Below are positions 55,101 to 63,379 of a stretch of DNA of 64,000 nt, piece after piece. A program made the position numbers and the translations under genes. A model generated the notes under the pieces. It ran no database searches. It was not told the origin of the DNA and was given only the letters and a program-made list of their open reading frames with translations. The DNA is taken from the NCBI RefSeq assembly GCF_018332655.1, contig NZ_BOQL01000051.1:1-64000 (forward strand), read 5' to 3'. The stretch's first letter is position 1. Every line of letters starts with the position of its first letter. Source of the stretch: Actinoplanes auranticolor (GTDB lineage: Bacteria; Actinomycetota; Actinomycetes; Mycobacteriales; Micromonosporaceae).

Positions 55101-55252
55101 GGCCCTCGCGGATAGAGAGTCCCGACCAGATACAACCGATCGGGGCGGTTCGCGAGGATCTCGTGTTCACCGTCCTGGGGCCCGAGATACTGCCGTCGTA
55201 GGTAGGCGACGGTGTCGTCGCGCAGTTCGACGAACGTCCGCGGTTCGGTCAT
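52142..55252 (-). CDS. drmA: DrmA-like SF2 helicase
   Basis: 1036 residues from ATG 55252 (ATGA overlap with the NERD gene stop at 55249). The N-terminal 400 residues are a family-specific part. The helicase core has a Walker A PTGGGKTEAYL (near 415), a DEAD-like box QDELHLLSGPLGT (near 624), TTNMLSVGIDISRLG and motif VI QATSRVGR (near 856). These are the signatures of the DISARM helicase DrmA. A zinc site (NDCPWCATPLL with FCPHAECPF) sits between motifs I and II. It acts on DNA in the cytosol together with DrmB. Confidence 0.87.
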   Translation of the reverse strand: MTEPRTFVELRDDTVAYLRRQYLGPQDGEHEILANRPDRLYLVGTLYPRGPAAPRLDGDVLGDEGHEEGLDEPIELANAWRPASAAISFLHDGADIDCEVSAARYEKLSDGGGWRRVPLTEPSVILDPHTDPVTIFGGTASLKAVWRPLGDAWLVTVAVENNARHDDAASPPPTEDCLFQVDLRCTIGGGEVRPYPSVSLLSEDPEDQELQLLYRHRRVYGVGHGCSVAWETTADVVTRVAVDMLPGSIVPGVSPGTRTASVLRLGFLCDETITVPRLAEELGTFIEDYAGWIERRRAEADELPAHHAGAAGRLLQRMDTARDRMREGVRVLIDNEPARVAFRLANRAMREQILQSRHAKTSPGRRGQELAKRPADLTEPAWYPFQLAFQLLTVASTVDHRHTDREVVDLIWFPTGGGKTEAYLALAAFEMIHRRLTRGVRGGGTAVLTRYTLRMLTAQQFQRAATLICALEQLRHHDPRLRGTPAFTIGLWLGGATTPNTYKDAHDRARTLRRATEPDNSFQINDCPWCATPLLPRTRTADTGAYGVRTTNNTFALFCPHAECPFHPELPVKVVDQQIYADPPTLLVATVDKFAGLAWHKDAGVLLGRDDVPYDPPGLVIQDELHLLSGPLGTTVALYEAAVLGLMGWDGTKPKIVASTATIRSAPEQVQRLYGSPVALFPPSGLDADHSYFANTDDESPGRMYVGLMPQSFTQSRATGLACLALLEVPMLLSQEPRDLDPYWTVVAYHNSLRELGRTVTIVRDDIESLLTNRATRRGDRARRIRGEGVIELTSNVAPSALIKRLARLERRVDQKDAVDLVATTNMLSVGIDISRLGLMLMNGQPKTTAEYIQATSRVGRSDVPGLVVTLLRAGKPRDRSHYESFRAFHGSLYRHVEPTSVTPWSAASRDRSLSAALVMLVRHGAGLRTNDDAGAFRPTDPPVAKAVRILLEAVARSEPDALSETTAEVQRLVNEWDRKARRAEDLGLNLRYDSSDNDHPVLLCEFGERRDAWPTMHSMRSVDRTVRVIAIGEVQ

Positions 55253-56832
55253 CGCCGGTTCCCTTCGGGTGTCCTGGTCAGCTGCTGCCAAGCTGTCGGT
55301 AGCACCGCCAGCCACAGTGAGATCCGTGGTCGGGTCATGGCCACGTAGAGCTTCGATTTGTCGGCCGGTTCGGTGACGTCGTCGATGTCGATGACCAGCA
55401 CGTGCGGGGACTCGAGGCCCTTGAAGTCCTGGACGGTGACGAGTTTGGCGACACCGGGCTCGGAGGGTCTCGGCCCACGGTCGTCGGTGACCAGTAGTCC
55501 TCTGGCGAAGGCTCGGGAGTGCACGGCGGAGCTGTCCTTGACCGTTTCGCGCAGTGTCACGACCACGACGTCGCTCAGGTCGATGTCGTCTCGGCGGAGC
55601 CTCTTGAGTCGGGCGTCGAGCAGCGCGCTAGTGTCCTGGTCGGTGTCCGGTCGGTCGTAGTCGACCGCGGGTCCCTGCCCTGCTTTGGCCACGCCGAGGT
55701 CTGCGCCGGTCATGAGTTGTGTCTGGGTGACGATCGCCGAGGTGTTGCGGCAGTTGTAGGGCAGTTGGTAGCGGCTGGCGTTCGCGCAGACCTCTCGGTA
55801 GACGTCGGGGTCGAAGACACCGTGGATGTCGGTCTGGTTGTTGGGGTCGCTGAACATGCGCCAGCGCCCGTCGCGCAGTCCGCCGGTGACGAGTGCATCG
55901 AGTCGTAGGCAGTCCTCGACGTTGAGCAGGTCCTGGGCTTCGTCGACGACGAGGACGTCGACGGGACCGATGTCGGCCAGATCCGACCAGGGCAGGCAGG
56001 TGACGTTCGTGTGGGCCAGAGAACGGCGCATGACGTCGATGACGCCTGGCGAGCGGCAGGTGAGCAGGACCGAGGCACCGGCTTGGGCGGCACGCCGTGA
56101 GGTCTCCACCGCCAGCAGGGTCTTGCCGGACCCGGCTCCGCCGGTGCAGAAGATCCGTTCGTTGATCTCACTGCCTCGGAGCATGTCGTACTGCTCACGG
56201 GCCAGTTCCAGGTAGTCGGTCTCGAAGGTCGGGGCGAGCAGCGACAGCCGGGGAACACGGTCGAAGTCCGGGCGCAGCAGGGCCAGGATGTCGCGGTAGT
56301 CGGAGTCACGGACCGGGCGGTGGACTTTGTGACGCCAGAAACCCACGGTGGCCTTCAGCGCCGTTTCCAGGCCGGTGACCGTCATCGCGGCCGGTCCGAT
56401 GTGTTCCGCCGGGTCCCATTCGAGATCGCGGTCCAACGCCTGGTCCGGTGTCATCACGACGGCTCCGAATGCCGTCGTCAGTCCGGGTATCCGCCGGCTG
56501 AGGCCGTCTCTCAGGGCGAACATCGCGCCGCGAGCCTGTTCGAAGGGGCCTTCCCGCTTCTCGTGCTCCTCGCCGTAGCGGTCGGTGAAGACCCAGAGAC
56601 CGTCGATGCGTGTCAGTCGGCCCCCTTTGACCTCCACGACGAGCAGGAGGTCTCTGAGCACGATCAGGAAGTCGATCTCGGCCATGCGTTTGTACTCGTG
56701 CCGGGGTAGGTGTACCGAGTACAGGCAGGTGGCCGGTTCGCCCAGTTCCACCTGGGCCAGCAGCTTCGCGATGCGGGTCTCGGCAGCCGAGTTGATGTGT
56801 CCGAAACGCTCGGGTGCGGGGATCATCCTCAT
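55249..56832 (-). CDS. NERD nuclease / UvrD-like helicase fusion
   Basis: 527 residues. The N-terminal NERD domain (about 15-130) has EIDFLIV and VVEVKGG, the Asp and Glu-x-Lys residues of a PD-(D/E)xK-type nuclease. An SF1 helicase/ATPase follows with GGAGSGKTLLAVE (near 234), VVDEAQDLLN (near 296), the C-terminal DFKGLESPHVLVID and YVAMTRPR. It is smaller than classical UvrD. The start overlaps the giant helicase stop (ATGA at 56829-56832) and its own stop overlaps the DrmA start. It probably cuts or unwinds DNA as part of the same defence complex. Confidence 0.87.
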   Translation of the reverse strand: MRMIPAPERFGHINSAAETRIAKLLAQVELGEPATCLYSVHLPRHEYKRMAEIDFLIVLRDLLLVVEVKGGRLTRIDGLWVFTDRYGEEHEKREGPFEQARGAMFALRDGLSRRIPGLTTAFGAVVMTPDQALDRDLEWDPAEHIGPAAMTVTGLETALKATVGFWRHKVHRPVRDSDYRDILALLRPDFDRVPRLSLLAPTFETDYLELAREQYDMLRGSEINERIFCTGGAGSGKTLLAVETSRRAAQAGASVLLTCRSPGVIDVMRRSLAHTNVTCLPWSDLADIGPVDVLVVDEAQDLLNVEDCLRLDALVTGGLRDGRWRMFSDPNNQTDIHGVFDPDVYREVCANASRYQLPYNCRNTSAIVTQTQLMTGADLGVAKAGQGPAVDYDRPDTDQDTSALLDARLKRLRRDDIDLSDVVVVTLRETVKDSSAVHSRAFARGLLVTDDRGPRPSEPGVAKLVTVQDFKGLESPHVLVIDIDDVTEPADKSKLYVAMTRPRISLWLAVLPTAWQQLTRTPEGNRR

Positions 56833-59800
56833 CGGTCACCGCCGCGGTATCGCCACAGGTGGTCGAACTCCTTGTAGGCGAGGCGGTCACCGAACACCTC
56901 GAAGGTGTCGGCGACGTTGACGATGAGGCATTCGGCTTTTCCGCCGTTCAAAGGCCCACGCAGGCCTCGGCCGACCATCTGGATGTACAGGTTGGGGCTG
57001 AAGGTCGGACGGGCGATGTACAGGGCTCGCACTCCGGGGGCGTCGAAGCCCTGGGTCAGCACGTTGCAGTTGGTCAGCACCTGGATGTCGTTGCGTCGGA
57101 AGCCCTCGATCGTGCGGCGCCGCTCGGGTGTGGGCGTGGCCCCACTGACGGCCGCTGATCGGATTCCCCGTTCCCGTAGTACCGCGGACAGGGTCTGCGC
57201 GGCGAGCACCGAGGAGGTGAACACCAGGATCGGCCAATCGCGGGGTTGACCCGCGATGTCCTCCGCCAGACGCAGTGTCCTGTCTCGGTCGCGGCCGACC
57301 CGGTTCAGCATGTCTGAGGAGACGTCCTTGAACTTGTTGAAGTGATTCCGGTCGGCGTCGGCGATCGGGTAGACCGAACCTTCGATCACCCGGTGCTCGA
57401 CGTGGGCCAGTACGCCAAGTTTCTGCAGCTCACCGTAGGGGTCATCGCCGAGCACGTTGAACTGCTGCCGTAGGAAACGGGCGGCGAGCCGCTGATTGGA
57501 TGCGTCGCCGGTTCCGGCGAACGGTGTGGCGGTCAGTCCCAGCAGCGGACGTGCCGTGTTGTGTTGGTCGATGCCCAGCCACCTCAGCGTGGCGGTGATC
57601 CCTTGAGCGATGGCGCCGTGCGCTTCGTCGATCACCACGATGGCGGCGTCCTGCAGCCACGTGTATCCGTCGCTGTCGCGGACTCTGTCGAGCTTGGCGT
57701 CGGTGGCCACGACGACGGTGGCGTCGAGATCGCTAGCGGCGACATCGTTGCGGTCCCACAGCCGGCACAGCCGCAGTGGGCGGTCACCGAACTGTCGCCA
57801 CACGGTGGCCCATGTCTGCACGGCCTGTTCGCAGAGCTCCTCGCTCTGGGCGATCCAGAGGATCGGACGCACGATCTCGCCGGCGAGCAGGGAGCGAATC
57901 AGCGCCTCGACCGTCACCCGGGTCTTACCGGCGCCGGTGGGCAGGAACAGCAGGGCGCGATCGGGTGTCGCTCCGGGCCGCACGAGGCCTCGGATCCGTT
58001 CGGCGAGAAGCTCCTGATAGGGGTGGAGGTCCTTGAGGTTCGGTGGCCCGAGCACCGTGACGTCGGCGTCGAGTCGCTGGCTGCGCTCACCCGCGAACTC
58101 CGCGGGGAATCCCAGCTTCTGCACCGTCTCCATGGCTGGCCCGGACCCTGCCCAGGTGTTCGGGACCGGGTATCCGGCGGCCTTCAGGTCGTGGCATAGA
58201 GCCTGCAGGACGGTGTCGCCGTGGTAGTGCATCAACAACTGCGCCACCTGGTGGTCGCCGCCGTCGGGTGAGACCTGTCGGACCGTCTCGAGCAGTCCCT
58301 CAGGGAGCCGGACCTCGAGCGTACGGACCGGGAGCAGCACCAGCAGGCGAGCCGCAGGGTCGGGGGTGGCGCGAGCCTTTGCCATGGCCTCCTGGACTCG
58401 CGCGTTGTCAGCCTCGTTGAGGATGCGTGCGATCGACTGGTCGTCGATCCCGAGCGCGAACCGAGCGGAGATTCGCGCGAGCAGTTCGTCGTCGTCCAGG
58501 GAGTTCTCGAAGTAGACGGTTTGTCCGGTGACGGCGAAGTCTTCGGGGTTGCTCTGCGTTCCCGTGGGAAGCGTCACCACGCGTTCAAGGGAGCTGCAGC
58601 CGACTAGTTGGAGTCCATCGAGAGCGGCGCCTCCGTAGTCGCGCAGACGGCGGAACCGGTCGAGCAGGACGACGGGTTCGCCAGGGCTGTCGGGGATGAT
58701 CTCGACGCGCAGCATCGATGAGGCGGGCCGGCATCCCCACGACTCCGTCAGCGCCTGCGCGATGTCGGGGTCGTCGAGGGTGATGAAGGGCAGGCCCTGT
58801 TCGGAAAGGGTTCGGATCTCGTCGTCGCCGGTCGCGATGAGCAGCTGGTCGGCGGGTGCGCAGGCGTGACCGGCGCCGGCGACGGCCGGGACCCGCTCGG
58901 GGATCTCGGTGGCCGCTAGGCGTGCGTACGCCTCGGCGACGAGGGCACCCAGCTGGCGTGAGTCCCCACCGATCGGTACTCGGGTGAGAAATTCTCGCCA
59001 GACGTTGACGGGGACGTCGGCCATGCTTTCGATCAGGGTCAGCTTGGACGCGATCCTCCACGTCGCGACGGGGAGCATGGGTCCCAGTACGGCGAGGTCG
59101 GGGTGCAGGGATCGTTCTGCTTCGCGGGGCCCCCAGGCCGTGTCGACGAGTCCGTATCTCTGAGCGGCCCACAGGTGTGGTGCCTTCACCGTCCTCGCGA
59201 CGAATTTTGCCGCGTTGGGATGTTGCAGGATCCACCTCGCGGGCGTTTCCAACTCTAGAAGCGCTCGGGTCCATCGTGCCCTGGACACGGTGTCTCCGGA
59301 ATCTGCGAACCCGCGGAGCACGTGCAGCGGCGTGGGTCCGGAGCCCTCTTGGAAGTCGATCGTCGATGGATCCGGCCGGCCTCGCGGCGGCAGGGCCTCG
59401 AGATAGGCCGAGCGCTGTAGGCGGCGGTACTCCAGCAGCGTCATGTCCTTCAGAGCGGTCGGCGCGATCACCGGCCGGTCCGCGACTCCGATGGCGCGCA
59501 GCAGGCCCAGATGCAGCTCGTGGAAATCGATGTCGACGGCGAGAGATGGCTTAGTCGGGTCGACGAGACCGGGCACCACGACCGTTCCGACATGTTGCCA
59601 AGACCCGTCGCGGCAGCGCACCCTCAGTGCGGCGTCCTTCTGCACGTGCTGCAGGAGGATCTCCTCCGCCTCGAGGGCGCCGACGCTCAGCACGAGAGTC
59701 CAGAACTCCTGCCACTGCGGCCCTGTCCAGCGACTCGCGGCGGTCCCCGCCAGCAGGCGGAGCTCATGCGCGGGGTCGACGTCCTCGAATCCGATCGATC

Positions 59801-61484
59801 GTAGATTGTCCTCGACGCCGTCGCGCTGCAGGAACGACGCTCGGACGAGTCGGATGCCGGCGGACGCGCTCAACGGATTGCCCCGCAGGAAGACACGGTC
59901 GGTGTGCTCGATGCGGCAGAGGTTGCCCGCGCCGTCAGGGATGATCGAGGCCTGCCGCATCAGCCGCCGGGTCGTCTCGTCACCGATCGACATGTAGACC
60001 TCGAGCGCGGTGTCACATTGTTCGTCGTTCGCCTGCGCTACCAGACGCTCGAGCCATTCGGCGCCGCCCAATTCGTTCGCGGCCGCCTTCGTGGCTTCGC
60101 CGCGTACCAGCCGGCGCAACCGCGCTCGGCGCGTCGGGGTCTTGAAACAGCTGGGGTGGGGGCTCCGCACGGGCCTGCCCGGCGTTGCGTGCCACCTCTC
60201 GAGGGAATCGACCTCGATCCGCAGGTCGGCGTTCGGGTACTCGAGGTCGCCCGGGGGTCGGAGTGTGCCGTCCGCGTCGGGAACTGAGGCGGTCTGCTCC
60301 GTCAGCTCGGGTACCAGTTCAGTGAGGCGCAGGTCTGCGAAGTTGTCGAACTCGCGTCCACGGGCGGGCATGTAGTCGAAGTGCCGAGCGGGATCGTCGG
60401 GGGTACTCAACCGAGGGAGCGCGTTGACGATGAGTTCGCCGACGACGCCGAGCAACTCATGGTTGAACTGTCCGGGAAGTAGGTTCGTACGGTCGTCGCT
60501 GATGTGCCACGGGGCATTGTGGATACCGCGGGCGGAGGTGAAGTCCTGTAGCGGGAAGTACGCCCAGAACCGTCCCAGGCTCTGGGTGTCGTCCAGCGGT
60601 GCGGCGTAGCTGACGGTGACCTCGGGGCGACGGATCGCTTCACTGACCTCGGACAATGCCTTCTCCGAGGGGCGGTGCGTCTGGTGCCAGACCATCCATT
60701 CCGAAGCCTTGTCGAGGCCTCCGACCAGTCGGTAGCGGTCGTCTTCGACCTGCTCACAGCGGAATTCGCTGCCGTTTCCGTCGTCGGTGTACACGTCGAG
60801 TTGGGACACGTACGGCGCGAACAGAAGGAACTCTCGGGGAAATTTTCGCAGCTCTTGGGCGAGCCAGTCGACGTCACGCGTCAGCGGGAGACGCACGATC
60901 GTCTGCGCCCATTCGCCGAGTTCCGCGAGGACCGGATCGTCGGCCATCTCGCTTCCGGCGTCGGTGAGGATCGGCAGCCTCAGGACCGGATACCTGGCCA
61001 CATCCGCCGACACGCCGACCAGCGACCGGCGGGCCGCGTCGGCACTGAACTTGAACGACACCGACCGGCTCAGGATAGTGGGGGTGTCGGTGACGGCCAG
61101 CACCGACTTGAAGCCGAGGCCGAAGCGGCCCATGTCCTCGCCGCGTTTATCGCTGAGGTAGGCATGACAGACCGCCTCCAGACCCTGCTGGTTGAACGGC
61201 GCACCCTCGTTGGCGCAGTAGAGGACGCCGTCGCGGAGAAGGACCTGCACCCGCCCGCGGGAGCCACTGCGACGCAGCGCGTCAGCGGCGTTCTGCACCA
61301 GCTCTAGGACCTGACGGTGGGCGTATCCACCGGTCCGGAAACTGTCCTCCTGCAGACCGTGTTCCCCCACCAGCAGCGGATTCGCCCTGTAGGCACCCAA
61401 GGCGTTGCGATGATGATCTTCGATCCACCGCTGGAGCGCCACGCTTTGCTTTCCCCAGCCTTCTGCAATCGGCACGGACATCAT
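56829..61484 (-). CDS. Giant GHKL-ATPase / SF2 helicase fusion
   Basis: 1551 residues. The N-terminal 250 residues are a sacsin/Hsp90-like ATPase (ELVQNAADALRRSG as N-box, GRFGLGFKSVLAVTD as lid). About 900 residues of unrecognised, mostly alpha/beta sequence follow. The C-terminus is an SF2 helicase with PTGAGKTRVTVE (near 1184), VIDEAHGAI (near 1284), LTATPFAG and a motif VI with MVGRGLRG. ATG 61484 or the ATG right after it is the start. It leads the operon with NERD-UvrD, DrmA and DrmB. Fusions of this ATPase with helicases occur in several phage-defence loci. The substrate and the switch for activation are unknown. Confidence 0.86.
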   Translation of the reverse strand: MMSVPIAEGWGKQSVALQRWIEDHHRNALGAYRANPLLVGEHGLQEDSFRTGGYAHRQVLELVQNAADALRRSGSRGRVQVLLRDGVLYCANEGAPFNQQGLEAVCHAYLSDKRGEDMGRFGLGFKSVLAVTDTPTILSRSVSFKFSADAARRSLVGVSADVARYPVLRLPILTDAGSEMADDPVLAELGEWAQTIVRLPLTRDVDWLAQELRKFPREFLLFAPYVSQLDVYTDDGNGSEFRCEQVEDDRYRLVGGLDKASEWMVWHQTHRPSEKALSEVSEAIRRPEVTVSYAAPLDDTQSLGRFWAYFPLQDFTSARGIHNAPWHISDDRTNLLPGQFNHELLGVVGELIVNALPRLSTPDDPARHFDYMPARGREFDNFADLRLTELVPELTEQTASVPDADGTLRPPGDLEYPNADLRIEVDSLERWHATPGRPVRSPHPSCFKTPTRRARLRRLVRGEATKAAANELGGAEWLERLVAQANDEQCDTALEVYMSIGDETTRRLMRQASIIPDGAGNLCRIEHTDRVFLRGNPLSASAGIRLVRASFLQRDGVEDNLRSIGFEDVDPAHELRLLAGTAASRWTGPQWQEFWTLVLSVGALEAEEILLQHVQKDAALRVRCRDGSWQHVGTVVVPGLVDPTKPSLAVDIDFHELHLGLLRAIGVADRPVIAPTALKDMTLLEYRRLQRSAYLEALPPRGRPDPSTIDFQEGSGPTPLHVLRGFADSGDTVSRARWTRALLELETPARWILQHPNAAKFVARTVKAPHLWAAQRYGLVDTAWGPREAERSLHPDLAVLGPMLPVATWRIASKLTLIESMADVPVNVWREFLTRVPIGGDSRQLGALVAEAYARLAATEIPERVPAVAGAGHACAPADQLLIATGDDEIRTLSEQGLPFITLDDPDIAQALTESWGCRPASSMLRVEIIPDSPGEPVVLLDRFRRLRDYGGAALDGLQLVGCSSLERVVTLPTGTQSNPEDFAVTGQTVYFENSLDDDELLARISARFALGIDDQSIARILNEADNARVQEAMAKARATPDPAARLLVLLPVRTLEVRLPEGLLETVRQVSPDGGDHQVAQLLMHYHGDTVLQALCHDLKAAGYPVPNTWAGSGPAMETVQKLGFPAEFAGERSQRLDADVTVLGPPNLKDLHPYQELLAERIRGLVRPGATPDRALLFLPTGAGKTRVTVEALIRSLLAGEIVRPILWIAQSEELCEQAVQTWATVWRQFGDRPLRLCRLWDRNDVAASDLDATVVVATDAKLDRVRDSDGYTWLQDAAIVVIDEAHGAIAQGITATLRWLGIDQHNTARPLLGLTATPFAGTGDASNQRLAARFLRQQFNVLGDDPYGELQKLGVLAHVEHRVIEGSVYPIADADRNHFNKFKDVSSDMLNRVGRDRDRTLRLAEDIAGQPRDWPILVFTSSVLAAQTLSAVLRERGIRSAAVSGATPTPERRRTIEGFRRNDIQVLTNCNVLTQGFDAPGVRALYIARPTFSPNLYIQMVGRGLRGPLNGGKAECLIVNVADTFEVFGDRLAYKEFDHLWRYRGGDR

Positions 61485-61720
61485 TATGGTGCCGGGCTGC
61501 GATCACGAGCGACCGTTCCGCCGAGACTTCGGCAGAAGCGTGCGAAAGTCTCGCAGCGGCGGATGTGCGGCCTCAATTTGTGGACGAATGGCCGGTGCGC
61601 GTGCACACCAGCGCGTCCAGTGTGACTTGACCAGAACCGGTCCCGAAGCGTCACTGAGGGCATGCCGATACCCGCGTTCGAATGGCGCGAACACGCCGGA
61701 CGGCACCGTCGTTCCCGTGA

Positions 61721-62161
61721 TTACCTCGGGCGTTCGACACTGCGCAGCTCAGCGACGATCTGCGCGACTCGACCGGCGGCGTCTTCCGGATCTTCGTGTT
61801 CCCAGATTCGTACGACCGTCCAGCCGGCCGATGTGAGGGTCGCGTTCGTGTTCTCGTCCCTGCGTCGGTTGTCCGCCACCTTCCGGGCCCAGAACTCGGC
61901 GTTGGTCTTGGCGACGGTGTGGTGCTGCGGACATCCGTGCCAGAAGCACCCGTCCAGGAAGACCGCGACCTGCACCCGGGGGAAGACCATGTCGGCGGTA
62001 CGGCGCACGGCCCGGATGGGTCGCCGGTTGACGAAGAAGCGAAGACCCCTCGCGTGCGCAGCCCGACGCAACGCCAACTCAGGCTTGGTGTCACGCCCCG
62101 TGTTCGCCTGCATCGACTTGCGTACGCCCGCGGACGAGGCCCACGATTTGTCATCCGACAT
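61721..62161 (-). CDS. vsr: Very short patch repair endonuclease
   Basis: 146 residues. Compared with E. coli Vsr: ANTGRDTKPELALR gives the N-terminal Glu (Glu28), RRTADMVF gives the metal Asp (Asp57), and DGCFWHGCPQHH (70-81) is the conserved zinc/active-site block, followed by WEHE. It nicks DNA at T-G mismatches that arise when 5-methylcytosine deaminates. It is divergent from the C5-methyltransferase with 53 bases between the starts, the usual partner arrangement. A 236-base gap without a gene separates its stop from the giant helicase. Confidence 0.95.
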   Translation of the reverse strand: MSDDKSWASSAGVRKSMQANTGRDTKPELALRRAAHARGLRFFVNRRPIRAVRRTADMVFPRVQVAVFLDGCFWHGCPQHHTVAKTNAEFWARKVADNRRRDENTNATLTSAGWTVVRIWEHEDPEDAAGRVAQIVAELRSVERPR

Positions 62162-62214
62162 GTGTTCTACTCCACCGGCGCGCCGGCGTCACCGCGGACA
62201 GCAGGGCGTCTAGC

Positions 62215-63321
62215 ATGTGGCGGGTGAGTGATCGACTGAGCATGATCGACCTGTTCGCAGGCTGCGGCGGTATGACGGTCGGCTTCCATCGTGAAGGCTT
62301 CAAGCCGGTCCTCTCCGTCGAGTGGGACCGCGCCGCCGCCTCGACCTACGCCGCGAACTTCGGCGAGTCGCACACCCATTGGGGTGACATCTCGCTCGTC
62401 CGAGAGGACGAGATCCCCGATGCTCAGGTGGTCATCGGCGGCCCGCCCTGCCAGGGGTTCTCCAACCTCGGCAGCAAGGACGTCAACGACCCGCGCAACA
62501 AGCTGTGGAAGGAATACCTGCGGTTCGTGGTCACCGCACGACCGCAGGTATTCATCATCGAGAACGTCCAACGCTTCTCCAAGAGCAGCGAATTCCAGCT
62601 TCTGCTCGACGAAGCCGACCACGGCATCGTCAAGGACTACGAACTCTCCCACGGCGTGCTCCTGGCCGCAGACTACGGTGTCGCCCAGCGTCGTCCCCGC
62701 ACCATCGTCATCGGGTCACGCATCGGCAAGATCCCCCTACCGGCGCCCACGCACGCCAAGGACGGCGCCGGCGGATTGCTGCCCTGGGAGACCGTGCGCA
62801 GCCGCATCGCCGGTATCGACGAACGGCCGGCGACCACCGAGCTGCCGGAGACCATGACCGAGCATTTCGGTCAAAGGATCCGCGGCGAGTTCAAGGGCCG
62901 CGACATCCACTTCGGCCGGCAGCCCACCCGCCTGTCGCTCGAGCGTTACGACCACGTCCCGCCCGGCGGCGGCCGCTTCGACGTGCCGGATCACCTGTTG
63001 TCGCGGTGCTGGCGGGAGAAGAAGACCGGCACGACCGACGTCATGGGCCGGATGCGGTGGGATGCCCCGTCCTTGACGATCCGGACCGAGTTCTTCAAGC
63101 CGGAAAAGGGTCAGTACCTGCACCCGCAGTGGGACCCTTTCGACGTCGACCGGCGGGTGAACAGGGTGATCACCCACTACGAGGCGTCACTGTTGCAGGA
63201 CTTCCCCAAGGACTACCTGTGGTGCGGGTCCAAGACGGAGATCGCCAAGCAGATCGGCAACGCCGTTCCCTCGGGGCTGGCCGCGGCCATCGCCCGTCAT
63301 GTCAAGCACTACCTCGACTGA
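62215..63321 (+). CDS. DNA (cytosine-5)-methyltransferase of a NaeI-like R-M system
   Basis: 368 residues with all core C5-methyltransferase motifs: I (DLFAGCGG, 12-19), IV (GGPPCQGFS with catalytic Cys79), VI (ENV, 116-118), VIII (QRRPRTIVIGSR, 158-169) and X (GNAVP, 348-352). The target-recognition region is about 220-320. It should protect host DNA against the endonuclease encoded 58 bases downstream. NaeI itself cuts GCCGGC, and the same site is likely here but not proven. It could also serve the DrmA/DrmB system, since class 2 DISARM uses a C5 enzyme. GTG 62224 is an alternative start. Confidence 0.95.
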   Translation: MWRVSDRLSMIDLFAGCGGMTVGFHREGFKPVLSVEWDRAAASTYAANFGESHTHWGDISLVREDEIPDAQVVIGGPPCQGFSNLGSKDVNDPRNKLWKEYLRFVVTARPQVFIIENVQRFSKSSEFQLLLDEADHGIVKDYELSHGVLLAADYGVAQRRPRTIVIGSRIGKIPLPAPTHAKDGAGGLLPWETVRSRIAGIDERPATTELPETMTEHFGQRIRGEFKGRDIHFGRQPTRLSLERYDHVPPGGGRFDVPDHLLSRCWREKKTGTTDVMGRMRWDAPSLTIRTEFFKPEKGQYLHPQWDPFDVDRRVNRVITHYEASLLQDFPKDYLWCGSKTEIAKQIGNAVPSGLAAAIARHVKHYLD

Positions 63322-63379
63322 GTACGACCTCCGGGTCTGAGGTTTGACGATGGTCGTCGGTTGACGGCACTCTGCGCGG

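Noticed and set aside
50334..61484. Calling the locus a standard class 2 DISARM
   Set aside because: DrmA, DrmB and a C5-methyltransferase fit, but no PLD-type DrmC or DrmE is present, and extra GHKL, NERD and NaeI genes do not belong to that definition.
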